Below are positions 36,362 to 44,618 of a stretch of 57,201 nucleotides of DNA, in pieces. The position numbers and the translations under genes were made by a program. This DNA is from an uncultured SAR86 cluster bacterium. GTDB taxonomy: Bacteria > Pseudomonadota > Gammaproteobacteria > Magnimaribacterales > Magnimaribacteraceae. Below the pieces are notes generated by a model. It saw nothing but the letters and a program-made list of their open reading frames with translations. It had not been told where the DNA came from and did not search any database. The number at the start of each line of letters is the position of its first letter. Position 1 is the stretch's first letter. The stretch spans positions 1 through 57,201 of the forward strand of contig CACAGI010000008.1 of NCBI GenBank assembly GCA_902532015.1, written 5' to 3'.

Positions 36362-37369
36362 TTGAATAAGAAACAAATCCTTGTTACAGGTGGAACTGGT
36401 TATTTAGGATCCCACATCTGCTTAGAATTGCTTGCTAATGATTATGAGCTTTTAGTAATTGACAACCTAGTCAATTCGAAGATCTCTACGATTAATTTTA
36501 TTGAAGATATCTCTTTAAAGAAATTTAAGTTTTATCAAATTGATATAAGAGATAACAAAGCAATAAAAGAAGTTTTTTCAAAGAATAACATATCTGCCGT
36601 AGTGCACCTTGCCGCGCTTAAATCAATAAGTGAGTCCTTAATAGATCCTTATGAATATTATGACGTTAACGTAAGTGGGTTAATAACTCTTTTAAGGGCG
36701 ATGGAAAATCATGGAGTAAAGAATCTCATTTTTAGTTCAAGTGCAGTAGTCTATGGACGGCAAGCAATTCAACCTATCACTGAACAAGCTAGTCTATGTC
36801 CTGAGAACCCTTATGCTTTTACAAAATCAATTGGTGAGGAGATTATAAGTTCTCTCGTAAAAGAGAAAAAACTAATAGCTGGGGTATTAAGATATTTTAA
36901 CCCTGCCGGGTCTCATGAATCTGGTCTTATTGGGGATAAGCCTAATAAAGTACAAGGAAATGTGATTCCTAAAATATTAGATGTAATTCTAGGTAACGAA
37001 AAAGTTTTTAAAGTATATGGCTCAGATTATGAAACCATTGATGGAACAGGAGTAAGAGATTACATTCATGTAAAAGACCTGTCCAGGGCTCATATTTTAA
37101 GTTTACAAAAGATTTTAAATGATAAGAAAAATCATACTCTTAATATAGGAACTGGAAAGGGGTATTCAGTTCTAGATTTGATAAAAGCTTTTGAAGCGGT
37201 TTTAGGAGAAAAGATACCTCATGTATTTGAAGAAAGAAGAGAAGGGGATGTTGCAGAGTGCTTTACAGAGACTTCATTAGCTAGAGATGTTATTGGTTTT
37301 CAAGCAGATAAGGATATTAATGACATGGTCAGTAGTGCATTAAACTTTGCAAAGAACTATTCTGCGTAA
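36362..37369 (+). CDS. galE: UDP-glucose 4-epimerase
   Basis: Extended SDR of 335 residues interconverting UDP-Glc and UDP-Gal (or the N-acetyl forms). The NAD motif TGGTGYLGSHICLELL spans about 9-24, SSSAVVYGRQ lies near 120-130, the catalytic YxxxK is YAFTK near 148-152, and YFNPAGSHESG, typical of GalE, lies near 176-186. The start is TTG at 36362, which gives the normal beginning MNKKQILVTGG. A 122-base non-coding gap with no tRNA precedes it. It opens the polysaccharide region and may supply galactose residues. Confidence 0.9.
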   Translation: MNKKQILVTGGTGYLGSHICLELLANDYELLVIDNLVNSKISTINFIEDISLKKFKFYQIDIRDNKAIKEVFSKNNISAVVHLAALKSISESLIDPYEYYDVNVSGLITLLRAMENHGVKNLIFSSSAVVYGRQAIQPITEQASLCPENPYAFTKSIGEEIISSLVKEKKLIAGVLRYFNPAGSHESGLIGDKPNKVQGNVIPKILDVILGNEKVFKVYGSDYETIDGTGVRDYIHVKDLSRAHILSLQKILNDKKNHTLNIGTGKGYSVLDLIKAFEAVLGEKIPHVFEERREGDVAECFTETSLARDVIGFQADKDINDMVSSALNFAKNYSA

Positions 37370-37390
37370 TATTGAATTATAATCAAGCCG

Positions 37391-38065
37391 ATGAGTGAAA
37401 TAGTCAAACCTCTAGTTAGTATAATAATACCTGTATTTAATGCAGAAAATCAGATTGCTCGATGTCTTCGGTCTATTCTGAATCAGTCATTTGCGAAAGA
37501 GAAATATGAAATTATTGTTATAGATGATGCTAGTGAAGATAACAGTAAATTAATATGGTCATCTTTAAGTCATGAAAGCAATGAGATAGTTTGCATAGAG
37601 AATAAAGAAAACAAGGGACTACCATATTGTCTAAATAGAGGCATAGAGCAGTCTCAGGGCAAATATTTTTTAAGACTTGATTCCGATGACTACGTGAACG
37701 AATTTTATATAGAAGCTTTATATAACTTTCTTGTAATGAATGAGCATTATGATGCAGTTGCCTGTGATTATATAGAAGTTGATGATTCAGAGAATTTTTT
37801 AAAAAGAAGGGATTGTTTTAAAAAACCTTTGGGCTGTGGAATAATCTTTAGGAAAAAGCATTGGTTAGAGATAGGAAAATATGACGAAGATTTTAAGCTT
37901 CATGAAGAAATAGATTTTATAATTCGATTCAAATCTAAATACTCTCTAGGAAGATTAGAAATGCCACTTTATAGATATAGAAAACATTCAGACAATATCA
38001 CTAATAATTTAGAAAATGTTAATAAATATAGTAAAAAATTAAAAGAAAAGCATAAGAATCTATGA
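37391..38065 (+). CDS. Family 2 glycosyltransferase
   Basis: GT-A fold transferase of 224 residues. The N-terminal SIIIPVFNAENQIARCLRSI motif (about 10-29), the nucleotide-binding IDDAS, and the DXD-like LDSDDY near residue 100 are visible, and a late CGIIFRKKHW. It is short, with little C-terminal domain. Donor and acceptor are unknown. It overlaps the NeuB-family gene by 4 bases (ATGA), suggesting a shared pathway. Confidence 0.85.
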   Translation: MSEIVKPLVSIIIPVFNAENQIARCLRSILNQSFAKEKYEIIVIDDASEDNSKLIWSSLSHESNEIVCIENKENKGLPYCLNRGIEQSQGKYFLRLDSDDYVNEFYIEALYNFLVMNEHYDAVACDYIEVDDSENFLKRRDCFKKPLGCGIIFRKKHWLEIGKYDEDFKLHEEIDFIIRFKSKYSLGRLEMPLYRYRKHSDNITNNLENVNKYSKKLKEKHKNL

Positions 38066-39126
38066 ACAGTTTAGCCATCAGACTAGGAAATAAAGAAATT
38101 TCATACAAAAGTATGCCTTATATTATCGCTGAAATAGGCGTTAATCATGAAGGCTCTAAAGAAAAAGCCTTTGAATTAATTAAACTAGCTAAAGAAGGAG
38201 GAGCAGATGCAGCAAAATTCCAAACATATAAGGCGGAAAAGATTGCTTCTAAAAACTCACCTTCTTACTGGGATCTATCTAAAGAGTCTACAGAGAGTCA
38301 ATTTCAGTTATTCAAGAAATATGACTCTTTTGAAGAGAAAGATTACTGCGATTTAGCGGATTATTGTAAAGAAATGAAAATAGATTTTCTTTCTACGCCT
38401 TTTGACCATGATGCTGTTGATTTTTTATACGAATTAATGCCTTTTTATAAGATTGCATCTGCAGACATAACAAATGTACCTTTATTGAGAAAAATAGGTA
38501 GCAAAGAGAAGCCGGTTGTTCTATCCACAGGAGCTTCTAATTATGAAGAAATAGACTTCTGTCTAAATTTATTATCAAAATTTAATATACCTTCCATATC
38601 ACTTCTTCATTGCATCCTAAATTACCCAACTCCTGATAAATATGCACATCTAGATATGATATGTTCTTTAAAAGAAAAGTATCCTCAAAATTTGATAGGC
38701 TATTCTGATCACACACTACCTGATGCACACATGACATCCTTAACAACTGCTTATAATTTTGGAGCTTGTATTATTGAAAAACATTTCACAGATGATAAAA
38801 GCTTGCCTGGTAATGACCACTACCATGCTATGGACAAATTAGATTTGATTATTTTGAAAGATCAATTCAAGAAGATCTCTCAGTTAAAGGGTAATAAGAT
38901 AATTAAAGAGCCTATCAAATCCGAAGATATTTCTAGAAAGAATGCCAGGAGGAGTATCGTAGCTGTTAGAGACTTAAAGAAAGGTGAAAAGTTAACTGAA
39001 GAAAATATTACCTATAAAAGACCTTGCTTTGGAATACCTACCTCTGATTGGGATGATGCTTTGGGGAAAGCATTAAATAAAGATATTACAGAAGATAGCT
39101 TTATTAATTGGGAAGATTTAAATTAA
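38062..39126 (+). CDS. NeuB-family N-acylneuraminate-type synthase
   Basis: Condenses PEP with a hexosamine-like sugar to make a nonulosonic acid (sialic, legionaminic or pseudaminic type). The 354 residues have the TIM-barrel signature IIAEIGVNHEGS (about 21-32), AKFQTYKAEKIAS (about 52-64), KIASADITNVPLL, GYSDHT, and IEKHFTDD with PGNDHYHAM (metal site). A C-terminal SAF/antifreeze-like domain (about 290-350, RRSIVAVRDLKKGEKLT) follows. No NeuA or NeuC/LegG-type partner is in the window, so the exact sugar is unresolved. Confidence 0.87.
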   Translation: MNSLAIRLGNKEISYKSMPYIIAEIGVNHEGSKEKAFELIKLAKEGGADAAKFQTYKAEKIASKNSPSYWDLSKESTESQFQLFKKYDSFEEKDYCDLADYCKEMKIDFLSTPFDHDAVDFLYELMPFYKIASADITNVPLLRKIGSKEKPVVLSTGASNYEEIDFCLNLLSKFNIPSISLLHCILNYPTPDKYAHLDMICSLKEKYPQNLIGYSDHTLPDAHMTSLTTAYNFGACIIEKHFTDDKSLPGNDHYHAMDKLDLIILKDQFKKISQLKGNKIIKEPIKSEDISRKNARRSIVAVRDLKKGEKLTEENITYKRPCFGIPTSDWDDALGKALNKDITEDSFINWEDLN

Positions 39127-39136
39127 AATAAGTTAT

Positions 39137-39949
39137 ATGACTTACAGCAAAATATCACAATGGTATGACCTTTCTGAAGACGTTATTGTTTTAACAGGAG
39201 CAGCTGGCAAGCTGGGTAAACACTACGCAAATGCTTTTTTGGAAGCTAATGCCAAAGTTGCTCTTTTCGATGCTAGCCAAGAAGCCTTAGATGAATATGT
39301 ATCAAATCTTGAAGAGTCTTATCGCCAGAATGTTTTATCTATAGTGTGTGATATTTCTAATAAGGAAGAAGTTATAGATTCATTTGATAAGGTAAAGAAC
39401 ACTTTTGGAAATTGTTCTATTCTCATTAATAATGCAGCTGCGGTCCAAGTTACTTTTCTTGAAGGGAGTTTAGTTGATTTTGAAGATTTCCCAATAGAAG
39501 TTTGGAAATCAAATTTAGATGTAAATTTAACAGGCGCTTTTTTATGTTGTCAGGAGGCTGGTAAACATATGTTAGAAAGAGAGAAGGGAGTAATCTTAAA
39601 TATAAGTTCTATCTACGGAGTTGTTGGTTGTGATCAAAGGATTTATGGAGATTCTGGTTTAAATTCCAACATAGCATATGCTGCAACAAAAAGTGGCTTA
39701 ATTAATTTTACCCGTTATTTAGCTTCTTATTGGCAAGGTAAGAATATCCGAGTAAATTGTTTGTCACCCGGAGGAGTTTATAATAATCAACCTGATGAAT
39801 TTTTTAATAATTATACTGAAAAGACTATGCTGAAGAAGATGTCTGAACCAGAGGATCTAGTAAGTGCTATTTTATATCTAGTCTCCGATGCTTCTGGAAT
39901 GGTCACAGGAATAAATCACTTAGTGGATGGCGGCTATACAGCCTGGTAG
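39137..39949 (+). CDS. Short-chain dehydrogenase/reductase of the NeuB gene group
   Basis: Classical SDR of 270 residues: TGAAGKLGKHYANAF near 20-34, INNAAAVQ near 98-105, the catalytic serine in ISSIYGVVG, and YAATK for YxxxK. The motif is TGxxGxLG with leucine, where most have GIG; this variant is common in SDRs near sugar-acid genes. It follows the NeuB-family gene after 10 bases and may reduce or oxidise a nonulosonic-acid intermediate, which is inferred from context only. It ends 16 bases before tRNA-Cys. Confidence 0.85.
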   Translation: MTYSKISQWYDLSEDVIVLTGAAGKLGKHYANAFLEANAKVALFDASQEALDEYVSNLEESYRQNVLSIVCDISNKEEVIDSFDKVKNTFGNCSILINNAAAVQVTFLEGSLVDFEDFPIEVWKSNLDVNLTGAFLCCQEAGKHMLEREKGVILNISSIYGVVGCDQRIYGDSGLNSNIAYAATKSGLINFTRYLASYWQGKNIRVNCLSPGGVYNNQPDEFFNNYTEKTMLKKMSEPEDLVSAILYLVSDASGMVTGINHLVDGGYTAW

Positions 39950-39965
39950 AGTGATGTAGGTATTT

Positions 39966-40039
39966 GGCTGAGTAGCAAAGTGGTTATGCAGCGGATTGCA
40001 AATCCGTCTACGCCGGTTCGATTCCGACCTCAGCCTCCA
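39966..40039 (+). tRNA. tRNA-Cys (anticodon GCA)
   Basis: Cloverleaf with acceptor GGCTGAG paired to CTCAGCC, discriminator T and encoded CCA (40037-40039). Anticodon loop TTGCAAA, anticodon GCA at 39998-40000, and a T-arm containing GGTTCGATTCC. In E. coli this tRNA also pairs with tRNA-Leu(UAA) downstream of pgsA. Confidence 0.95.
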
Positions 40040-40064
40040 CTAGAAACGTATAATGTTTGAATTT

Positions 40065-40151
40065 GCCCGGGTGGTGGAATTGGTAGACACAAGGGACTTA
40101 AAATCCCTCGAGGGAAACTTCGTGACGGTTCGAGTCCGTCCCCGGGCACCA
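40065..40151 (+). tRNA. tRNA-Leu (anticodon UAA)
   Basis: An 87-base class II tRNA with a long variable arm. Acceptor GCCCGGG pairs with CCCGGGC, discriminator A, encoded CCA (40149-40151). Anticodon stem AGGGA/TCCCT with loop CTTAAAA gives anticodon TAA at 40099-40101. A T-arm GGTTCGAGTCC is present. It lies 25 bases after tRNA-Cys. No duplicated 3' end (integration scar) was noticed elsewhere in the window. Confidence 0.95.
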
Positions 40152-40187
40152 ATCTAATAAAGAATTGTCTATAATATTCAATATATT

Positions 40188-41510
40188 ATGAAAATAACTA
40201 TAGTCGGAACAGGATATGTTGGCCTAGTCTCTGGTGCTTGCCTTTCTGATTTTGGTCATCAAGTAGTCTGTGTAGATAAAAATCTAGAAAGGATTCAAGA
40301 CTTAAAAAAAGGAATAATTCCTATATATGAACCAGGACTAGATATTCTAGTAAAGAAAAATGTAAAATCTAGACGCCTTACATTTACAGATAATATTGAC
40401 GACTCATTAAGAAGCTCTGAAGTTGTATTTATAGCTGTTGGAACTCCTTCTAGAAGGGGAGATGGGGGTGCTGATTTATCTTATGTACATGAAGCTGCTC
40501 AAGAGATTGCAAAAATATCAGATAACTATATTTTATTTGTTACAAAATCAACTGTTCCAGTGGGTTCAAATAGGGATTTAATAAAAGTTATAGAGAAAGC
40601 TAATCCAGAGTTAAAATTCGATGTTGCCTCCAACCCTGAATTTCTTAGAGAAGGATCTGCAATTGATGACTTTATGAGACCGGATAGAGTGGTTGTAGGA
40701 GTTGAGAGCGAAAGGGCTAAAGAGCTAATGCTAGAAGTATATAAACCTCTATATTTAAGAGACTTTCCTATAATGTTCACAAGCCTAGAATCAGCTGAGA
40801 CTATCAAATATGCCTCTAATGCTTTTTTAGCCACTAAGATAACTTTTATAAATGAAATAGCACAATTATGTGAGAATTCCGGTGCCGATATAAAGGAGGT
40901 GTCAAAGGGAATGGGTTTGGATGAAAGAATAGGCAATAAGTTTCTGCATGCTGGTCCTGGTTATGGCGGTTCTTGCTTTCCTAAAGATACTAAAGCATTA
41001 GTTGAAACTGGAAAAGAATTTAAATCGGAGATGGAACTTACTAAGACAGTAATAAAGGTAAATGAAAACATAAAAAAAAGGATGGTAAATAAGATTGTCT
41101 CTTCATTGGAAGACTCAGTTAAAGATAAAAAAATTACTATTTTGGGTGTAACATTTAAACCAAACACAGACGACATGAGAGAGGCTCCCTCAACAGTGAT
41201 TTTACCCGCCCTAATTAAAAAAGGTGCTATTTTAAAGATTGTAGATCCTCAAGGGTATAGGGAAGGAAATGAAATATTTGGTAAGGATGTAGAGTGGCTA
41301 TCAGATATCTACGAAGCAGTAAAAGATTCAGAACTTATTGTGATTTTAACCGAATGGAACCAATTTAGAGCTCTAAACTTACTTAAAATTTCTAAATTGA
41401 TGAAGAAGCCTCGTTTAGTTGATTTAAGAAATATTTATAGTGAAGAAGAAGCTTTATCGAATGGTTTCATTTTTTATGACTCAGTGGGAAGAAGAAACAA
41501 TAAAAATTAA
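40188..41510 (+). CDS. ugd: UDP-glucose 6-dehydrogenase
   Basis: Oxidises UDP-glucose to UDP-glucuronate with NAD+. The 440 residues have a Rossmann motif ITIVGTGYVGLVSGACLSDFG at the start, ASNPEFLREGSAIDDFMRPDR near 147-167, the catalytic cysteine in GPGYGGSCFPKDTKAL near 257-272, and the FKPNTDDMREAPS substrate motif near 323-335. It is the first gene after the tRNAs. UDP-glucuronate could feed the UDP-glucuronate-type epimerase at the window end. Confidence 0.94.
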   Translation: MKITIVGTGYVGLVSGACLSDFGHQVVCVDKNLERIQDLKKGIIPIYEPGLDILVKKNVKSRRLTFTDNIDDSLRSSEVVFIAVGTPSRRGDGGADLSYVHEAAQEIAKISDNYILFVTKSTVPVGSNRDLIKVIEKANPELKFDVASNPEFLREGSAIDDFMRPDRVVVGVESERAKELMLEVYKPLYLRDFPIMFTSLESAETIKYASNAFLATKITFINEIAQLCENSGADIKEVSKGMGLDERIGNKFLHAGPGYGGSCFPKDTKALVETGKEFKSEMELTKTVIKVNENIKKRMVNKIVSSLEDSVKDKKITILGVTFKPNTDDMREAPSTVILPALIKKGAILKIVDPQGYREGNEIFGKDVEWLSDIYEAVKDSELIVILTEWNQFRALNLLKISKLMKKPRLVDLRNIYSEEEALSNGFIFYDSVGRRNNKN

Positions 41511-41512
41511 AA

Positions 41513-42466
41513 ATGTCGAAAGTTGACTTACATAATTACTTGAAAGTAAACCATTCCGATGAAGGAGTTTTGACCCTTATAGAGGATCAATATCATGATA
41601 ACTTTGGTTACCAGTGGAGCAGATTCAGTAAGCTACAGTTAGACTCATATAACGGTTCAAAAGAATCTGAAAATAGGTTGATAAATCAGAGTGAAATGTC
41701 ACAAGAAGACTTCAAAGGCAAGGTAGTGCTTGAGATAGGAGCTGGCAATGGGAGATTTACAGAAATTTTACTGAAATTTGGAGCGCAAGTAGTTTCAGTT
41801 GACTTTTCATCAGCAATATATTCTAACTATGAAAACCATAAACAATATGCTCAGGAAGGCGATCTTCTTTGTATTAGAGGAAATCTTTTCGACTTACCCA
41901 TAGAGCAGTCAAGCTTTGACATAGTCTTATGCTACGGAGTTATCCAGCATACTGGCAATAATAAACTTGCTTTAGAAACCCTTTCATCTTACGTTAAAGA
42001 TGGAGGACTTATATTGGTTGATATTTATTCGAATAATATTAAACACTATAATCCTTGGATTTACCTTATAAGACCTATTTTCTCTAGACTAGTAAGAACA
42101 AACGAGAAAAGAATGAAATTCGTTGAGAGGTTTGTAGATTTCATGTTCCCTATTCAGGTCAAATTATTAAGTTTTTTAAAAAACAAAAAAGGAGCTTTTA
42201 AATTTTTAAGATATTTTATAAATAGATCTCCAAATAGTGTTTACGGAATCAATTTATACCTTAACGGAAATATATCTTTAGACGATGCAAAAGATTGGTC
42301 AATTTGTGATACTAATGATGCTTGGACGCCGCAACATGACGATCCTGTATCCTTTTCTCAGTGGAAAAAATTAATTATCGCAATTAATAATCAATATAAC
42401 TTCTCAACTGTGGTTATAAAAGATTGTGGACAAGGAAACTGTGCAGTTATGAAGAGTAATAGTTAA
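41513..42466 (+). CDS. SAM-dependent methyltransferase
   Basis: Class I methyltransferase of 317 residues. The SAM loop VLEIGAGNGRFTEILLKFGA is near 73-92, VVSVDFSS follows, and DIVLCYGVIQHTGNNKLAL near 136-154 gives motif IV. A basic, hydrophobic C-terminal region follows with DAWTPQHDDPVSFSQW. Such proteins methylate sugars or other glycan parts in surface-polysaccharide clusters; the substrate is not identifiable. It lies 2 bases after ugd and 14 bases before a membrane-protein gene. Confidence 0.83.
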   Translation: MSKVDLHNYLKVNHSDEGVLTLIEDQYHDNFGYQWSRFSKLQLDSYNGSKESENRLINQSEMSQEDFKGKVVLEIGAGNGRFTEILLKFGAQVVSVDFSSAIYSNYENHKQYAQEGDLLCIRGNLFDLPIEQSSFDIVLCYGVIQHTGNNKLALETLSSYVKDGGLILVDIYSNNIKHYNPWIYLIRPIFSRLVRTNEKRMKFVERFVDFMFPIQVKLLSFLKNKKGAFKFLRYFINRSPNSVYGINLYLNGNISLDDAKDWSICDTNDAWTPQHDDPVSFSQWKKLIIAINNQYNFSTVVIKDCGQGNCAVMKSNS

Positions 42467-42480
42467 TTCTTATCTTTTAA

Positions 42481-43737
42481 ATGAGTTTTTTTAACTTAAA
42501 TTTTTATAAAAATACTTTATCGAATATTAATTTTCTATATTTGCTTTCATTTTTGATAGCAATTTCCTACTTTATTTTTAATTTCTTAGATGTTGAAGAT
42601 AGTAATGTTTATTTTAATAGATTGAATTACCTTCAAGGCGGAGATATATTTATTTATTATAATGGTCAAATCGCCTTTCTCTCTCAACTTCTTGCCTACA
42701 GTTTAAGTAATTTTTCACCTTTTTTTCAAGCCTTTGGGTACATGGCTTTTTCTTTATTCTCTTTTATTTTATTTATATCAATACTTAGCAAAATTGTAAG
42801 AAATAACTTATTAATACTTATTTTTGTATGCTACTTAGGTGCATTTTTCCCATTAATTTTTTATAACTTAACGAACTCTATTTGGACCGGCCTTTTTATT
42901 ACTGCCCTTATTCCTGTGCTGGCATATAAAGAGAATAGGAAACTCTCTTGGATTGAATTTATTACTGTTTTAGTTTTCGCAACCTCTCAAGCTCCCGTTT
43001 TAGTTTCATTGCCTCTATATTTAATTTTGCTTAGAAGGACCGGTTTTGATTTTAAATTAACAATCTTAATCCCTTGGATACTTTTATTTTCTTTATATGT
43101 AATGCCTAATTGGAATAGCGAGAGGGCTGACATGTCATTTATCTTGAAAGAAAATTTATTCTTTTTCTTATCAAACCCAATTAGCTTCTTTATTCCTCAA
43201 ATAGTTTTAAAATCTGATCTTCCTTCTAGACTAGTTGAGTTTGTATCTTTTTTCGGAATGTCTTTTATATTTTTAGTAAAAGTTTTCAAAAAAGATATCG
43301 AGCAATTAGATTTTGGCATCCTGTTATTTGCTTTAGGAATTTTATTCTTAGCGTTTTCTAGCAGGTTATCTGAAACTTTTTTTATAGGCCCGAGATATTT
43401 TGTACCCTCTATGATATTTTTTATTATTTTAGTAGAGCCGTATTTATTGAAACTAACAAGAGTAGTTAATTTGATATCTATATTAAGTATATTCATAGTT
43501 TTAGTTGTATTTAGTGACAGATATTTATTGGATCCGGTTAATAGACTTAAAGATTTCAAAGATTTATTCATTGAATCAGGACCAAACGTAGTTATTGATA
43601 GAGGCGGAGGTTGGATTATTCCTTTGGGTTCTTTCATGAGGCAGAAAAATGATTGTAATGTCTATGAAAACCGGTCTAACGAAGATAAGGCCTTAATCTA
43701 CTGCGGTGAAGGGAAGGGTGAGATTCTTCTCAAATAA
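42481..43737 (+). CDS. Polytopic membrane protein of unknown function
   Basis: 418 residues with roughly ten hydrophobic helices (for example around 15-35, 70-105, 110-150, 160-200 and 240-340), then a C-terminal soluble tail of about 60 residues with PNVVIDRGGGWIIPLG and two cysteines. I do not recognise a family. The topology fits a GT-C glycosyltransferase or an O-antigen polymerase-like (Wzy) protein, but no catalytic motif is clear. It starts 14 bases after the methyltransferase, in the same direction. Confidence 0.7.
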   Translation: MSFFNLNFYKNTLSNINFLYLLSFLIAISYFIFNFLDVEDSNVYFNRLNYLQGGDIFIYYNGQIAFLSQLLAYSLSNFSPFFQAFGYMAFSLFSFILFISILSKIVRNNLLILIFVCYLGAFFPLIFYNLTNSIWTGLFITALIPVLAYKENRKLSWIEFITVLVFATSQAPVLVSLPLYLILLRRTGFDFKLTILIPWILLFSLYVMPNWNSERADMSFILKENLFFFLSNPISFFIPQIVLKSDLPSRLVEFVSFFGMSFIFLVKVFKKDIEQLDFGILLFALGILFLAFSSRLSETFFIGPRYFVPSMIFFIILVEPYLLKLTRVVNLISILSIFIVLVVFSDRYLLDPVNRLKDFKDLFIESGPNVVIDRGGGWIIPLGSFMRQKNDCNVYENRSNEDKALIYCGEGKGEILLK

Positions 43738-43754
43738 ACATTTATACTTAAGTA

Positions 43755-44615
43755 ATGAAGATATTGGTTTTTGGTAAGCTAGGCCAAGTAGGACAAGAGT
43801 TAGGGGTTTGTTTAAAAGAATATGAAGATGCTGAAATTATTTATGCAGATAGAAAAGTTGCTAATTTAGAGCATCCTGATGAATGTGCAGAAGTAATTTA
43901 TTTGAACAGTCCTGATTTAATTATTAATGCTGCAGCTTATACGAATGTTGAAAAAGCTGAAGATGAAGAGGAGTTAGCAAATATAATAAATGGTCATTCC
44001 CCGACGGCTATGGCTGAAGCGGCAAAACACATTAAATGCCCTTTTATACATCTTTCAACAGATTATGTATTTGATGGTTATGAAAAAGGACCTAAATCTG
44101 AAGATCACGCCGTTAATCCTTTAAATGCATATGGCAGATCAAAACTTTTAGGAGAAGTTGGAATAGTAAAATCAAATTGTATTTTTTTAATTTTGAGAAC
44201 TTCTTGGGTTTTCTCTTCGTATGGTAACAACTTTGTAAAAAATATACTAAATGCTTCTAATGATAATAAGACCTTAAAAATTGTATATGATCAAATAGGA
44301 GGACCAACTTCTGCTAAATCAATTGCTAGAGCAATTGTGGCAATATCTTATAAGCTTTTGGATGACTCTAGCCTTAAAGGAATTTATCATTTTTCTGGAA
44401 TTCCTGATGTTAGCTGGTCTTCTTTTGCAGAAGCCATCTTTCAAGATAAGGGCGAAGTTCAGATAAAAAAGATAAAGACCTTGGATTATGGCTCGAGGGT
44501 TGAAAGACCACTAGATTCTTGCCTAGATTGTTCTAAGATTGAAAAAAAGTTTGGCATAACTAGACCATTCTGGAAAGATGATTTAAAGAAAGTTTTAAAA
44601 GAATTAAGAGGTTAA
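43755..44615 (+). CDS. rfbD: dTDP-4-dehydrorhamnose reductase
   Basis: Last step of dTDP-L-rhamnose synthesis. The 286-residue SDR has the nucleotide motif FGKLGQVGQELGVCLKE near 5-21, INAAAYTNVEKAEDEEELA (about 57-75), LSTDYVFDGYEKGP near 98-111, and YGRSKLLGE with the YxxxK lysine near 127-135. It is followed by rfbA after 3 bases. rfbB and rfbC are not in the window. Confidence 0.93.
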   Translation: MKILVFGKLGQVGQELGVCLKEYEDAEIIYADRKVANLEHPDECAEVIYLNSPDLIINAAAYTNVEKAEDEEELANIINGHSPTAMAEAAKHIKCPFIHLSTDYVFDGYEKGPKSEDHAVNPLNAYGRSKLLGEVGIVKSNCIFLILRTSWVFSSYGNNFVKNILNASNDNKTLKIVYDQIGGPTSAKSIARAIVAISYKLLDDSSLKGIYHFSGIPDVSWSSFAEAIFQDKGEVQIKKIKTLDYGSRVERPLDSCLDCSKIEKKFGITRPFWKDDLKKVLKELRG

Positions 44616-44618
44616 TCT

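Noticed and set aside
39929-39940. GGCTATACAGCC palindrome near the end of the SDR gene
   Set aside because: A short inverted repeat within conserved coding sequence, unlikely to be a regulatory site.
40100-40190. tRNA-Leu 3' end as a phage or island integration site
   Set aside because: No second copy of the 3' end, integrase or phage gene is seen in the window.
40526-40936. Reverse-strand open frame of 136 codons across ugd
   Set aside because: It is a shadow of a conserved gene; composition is that of an antisense frame and nothing is recognised.
43197-43637. Reverse-strand open frame of 146 codons across the unknown membrane gene
   Set aside because: Antisense of a hydrophobic gene typically leaves long open frames; no motif or start context.
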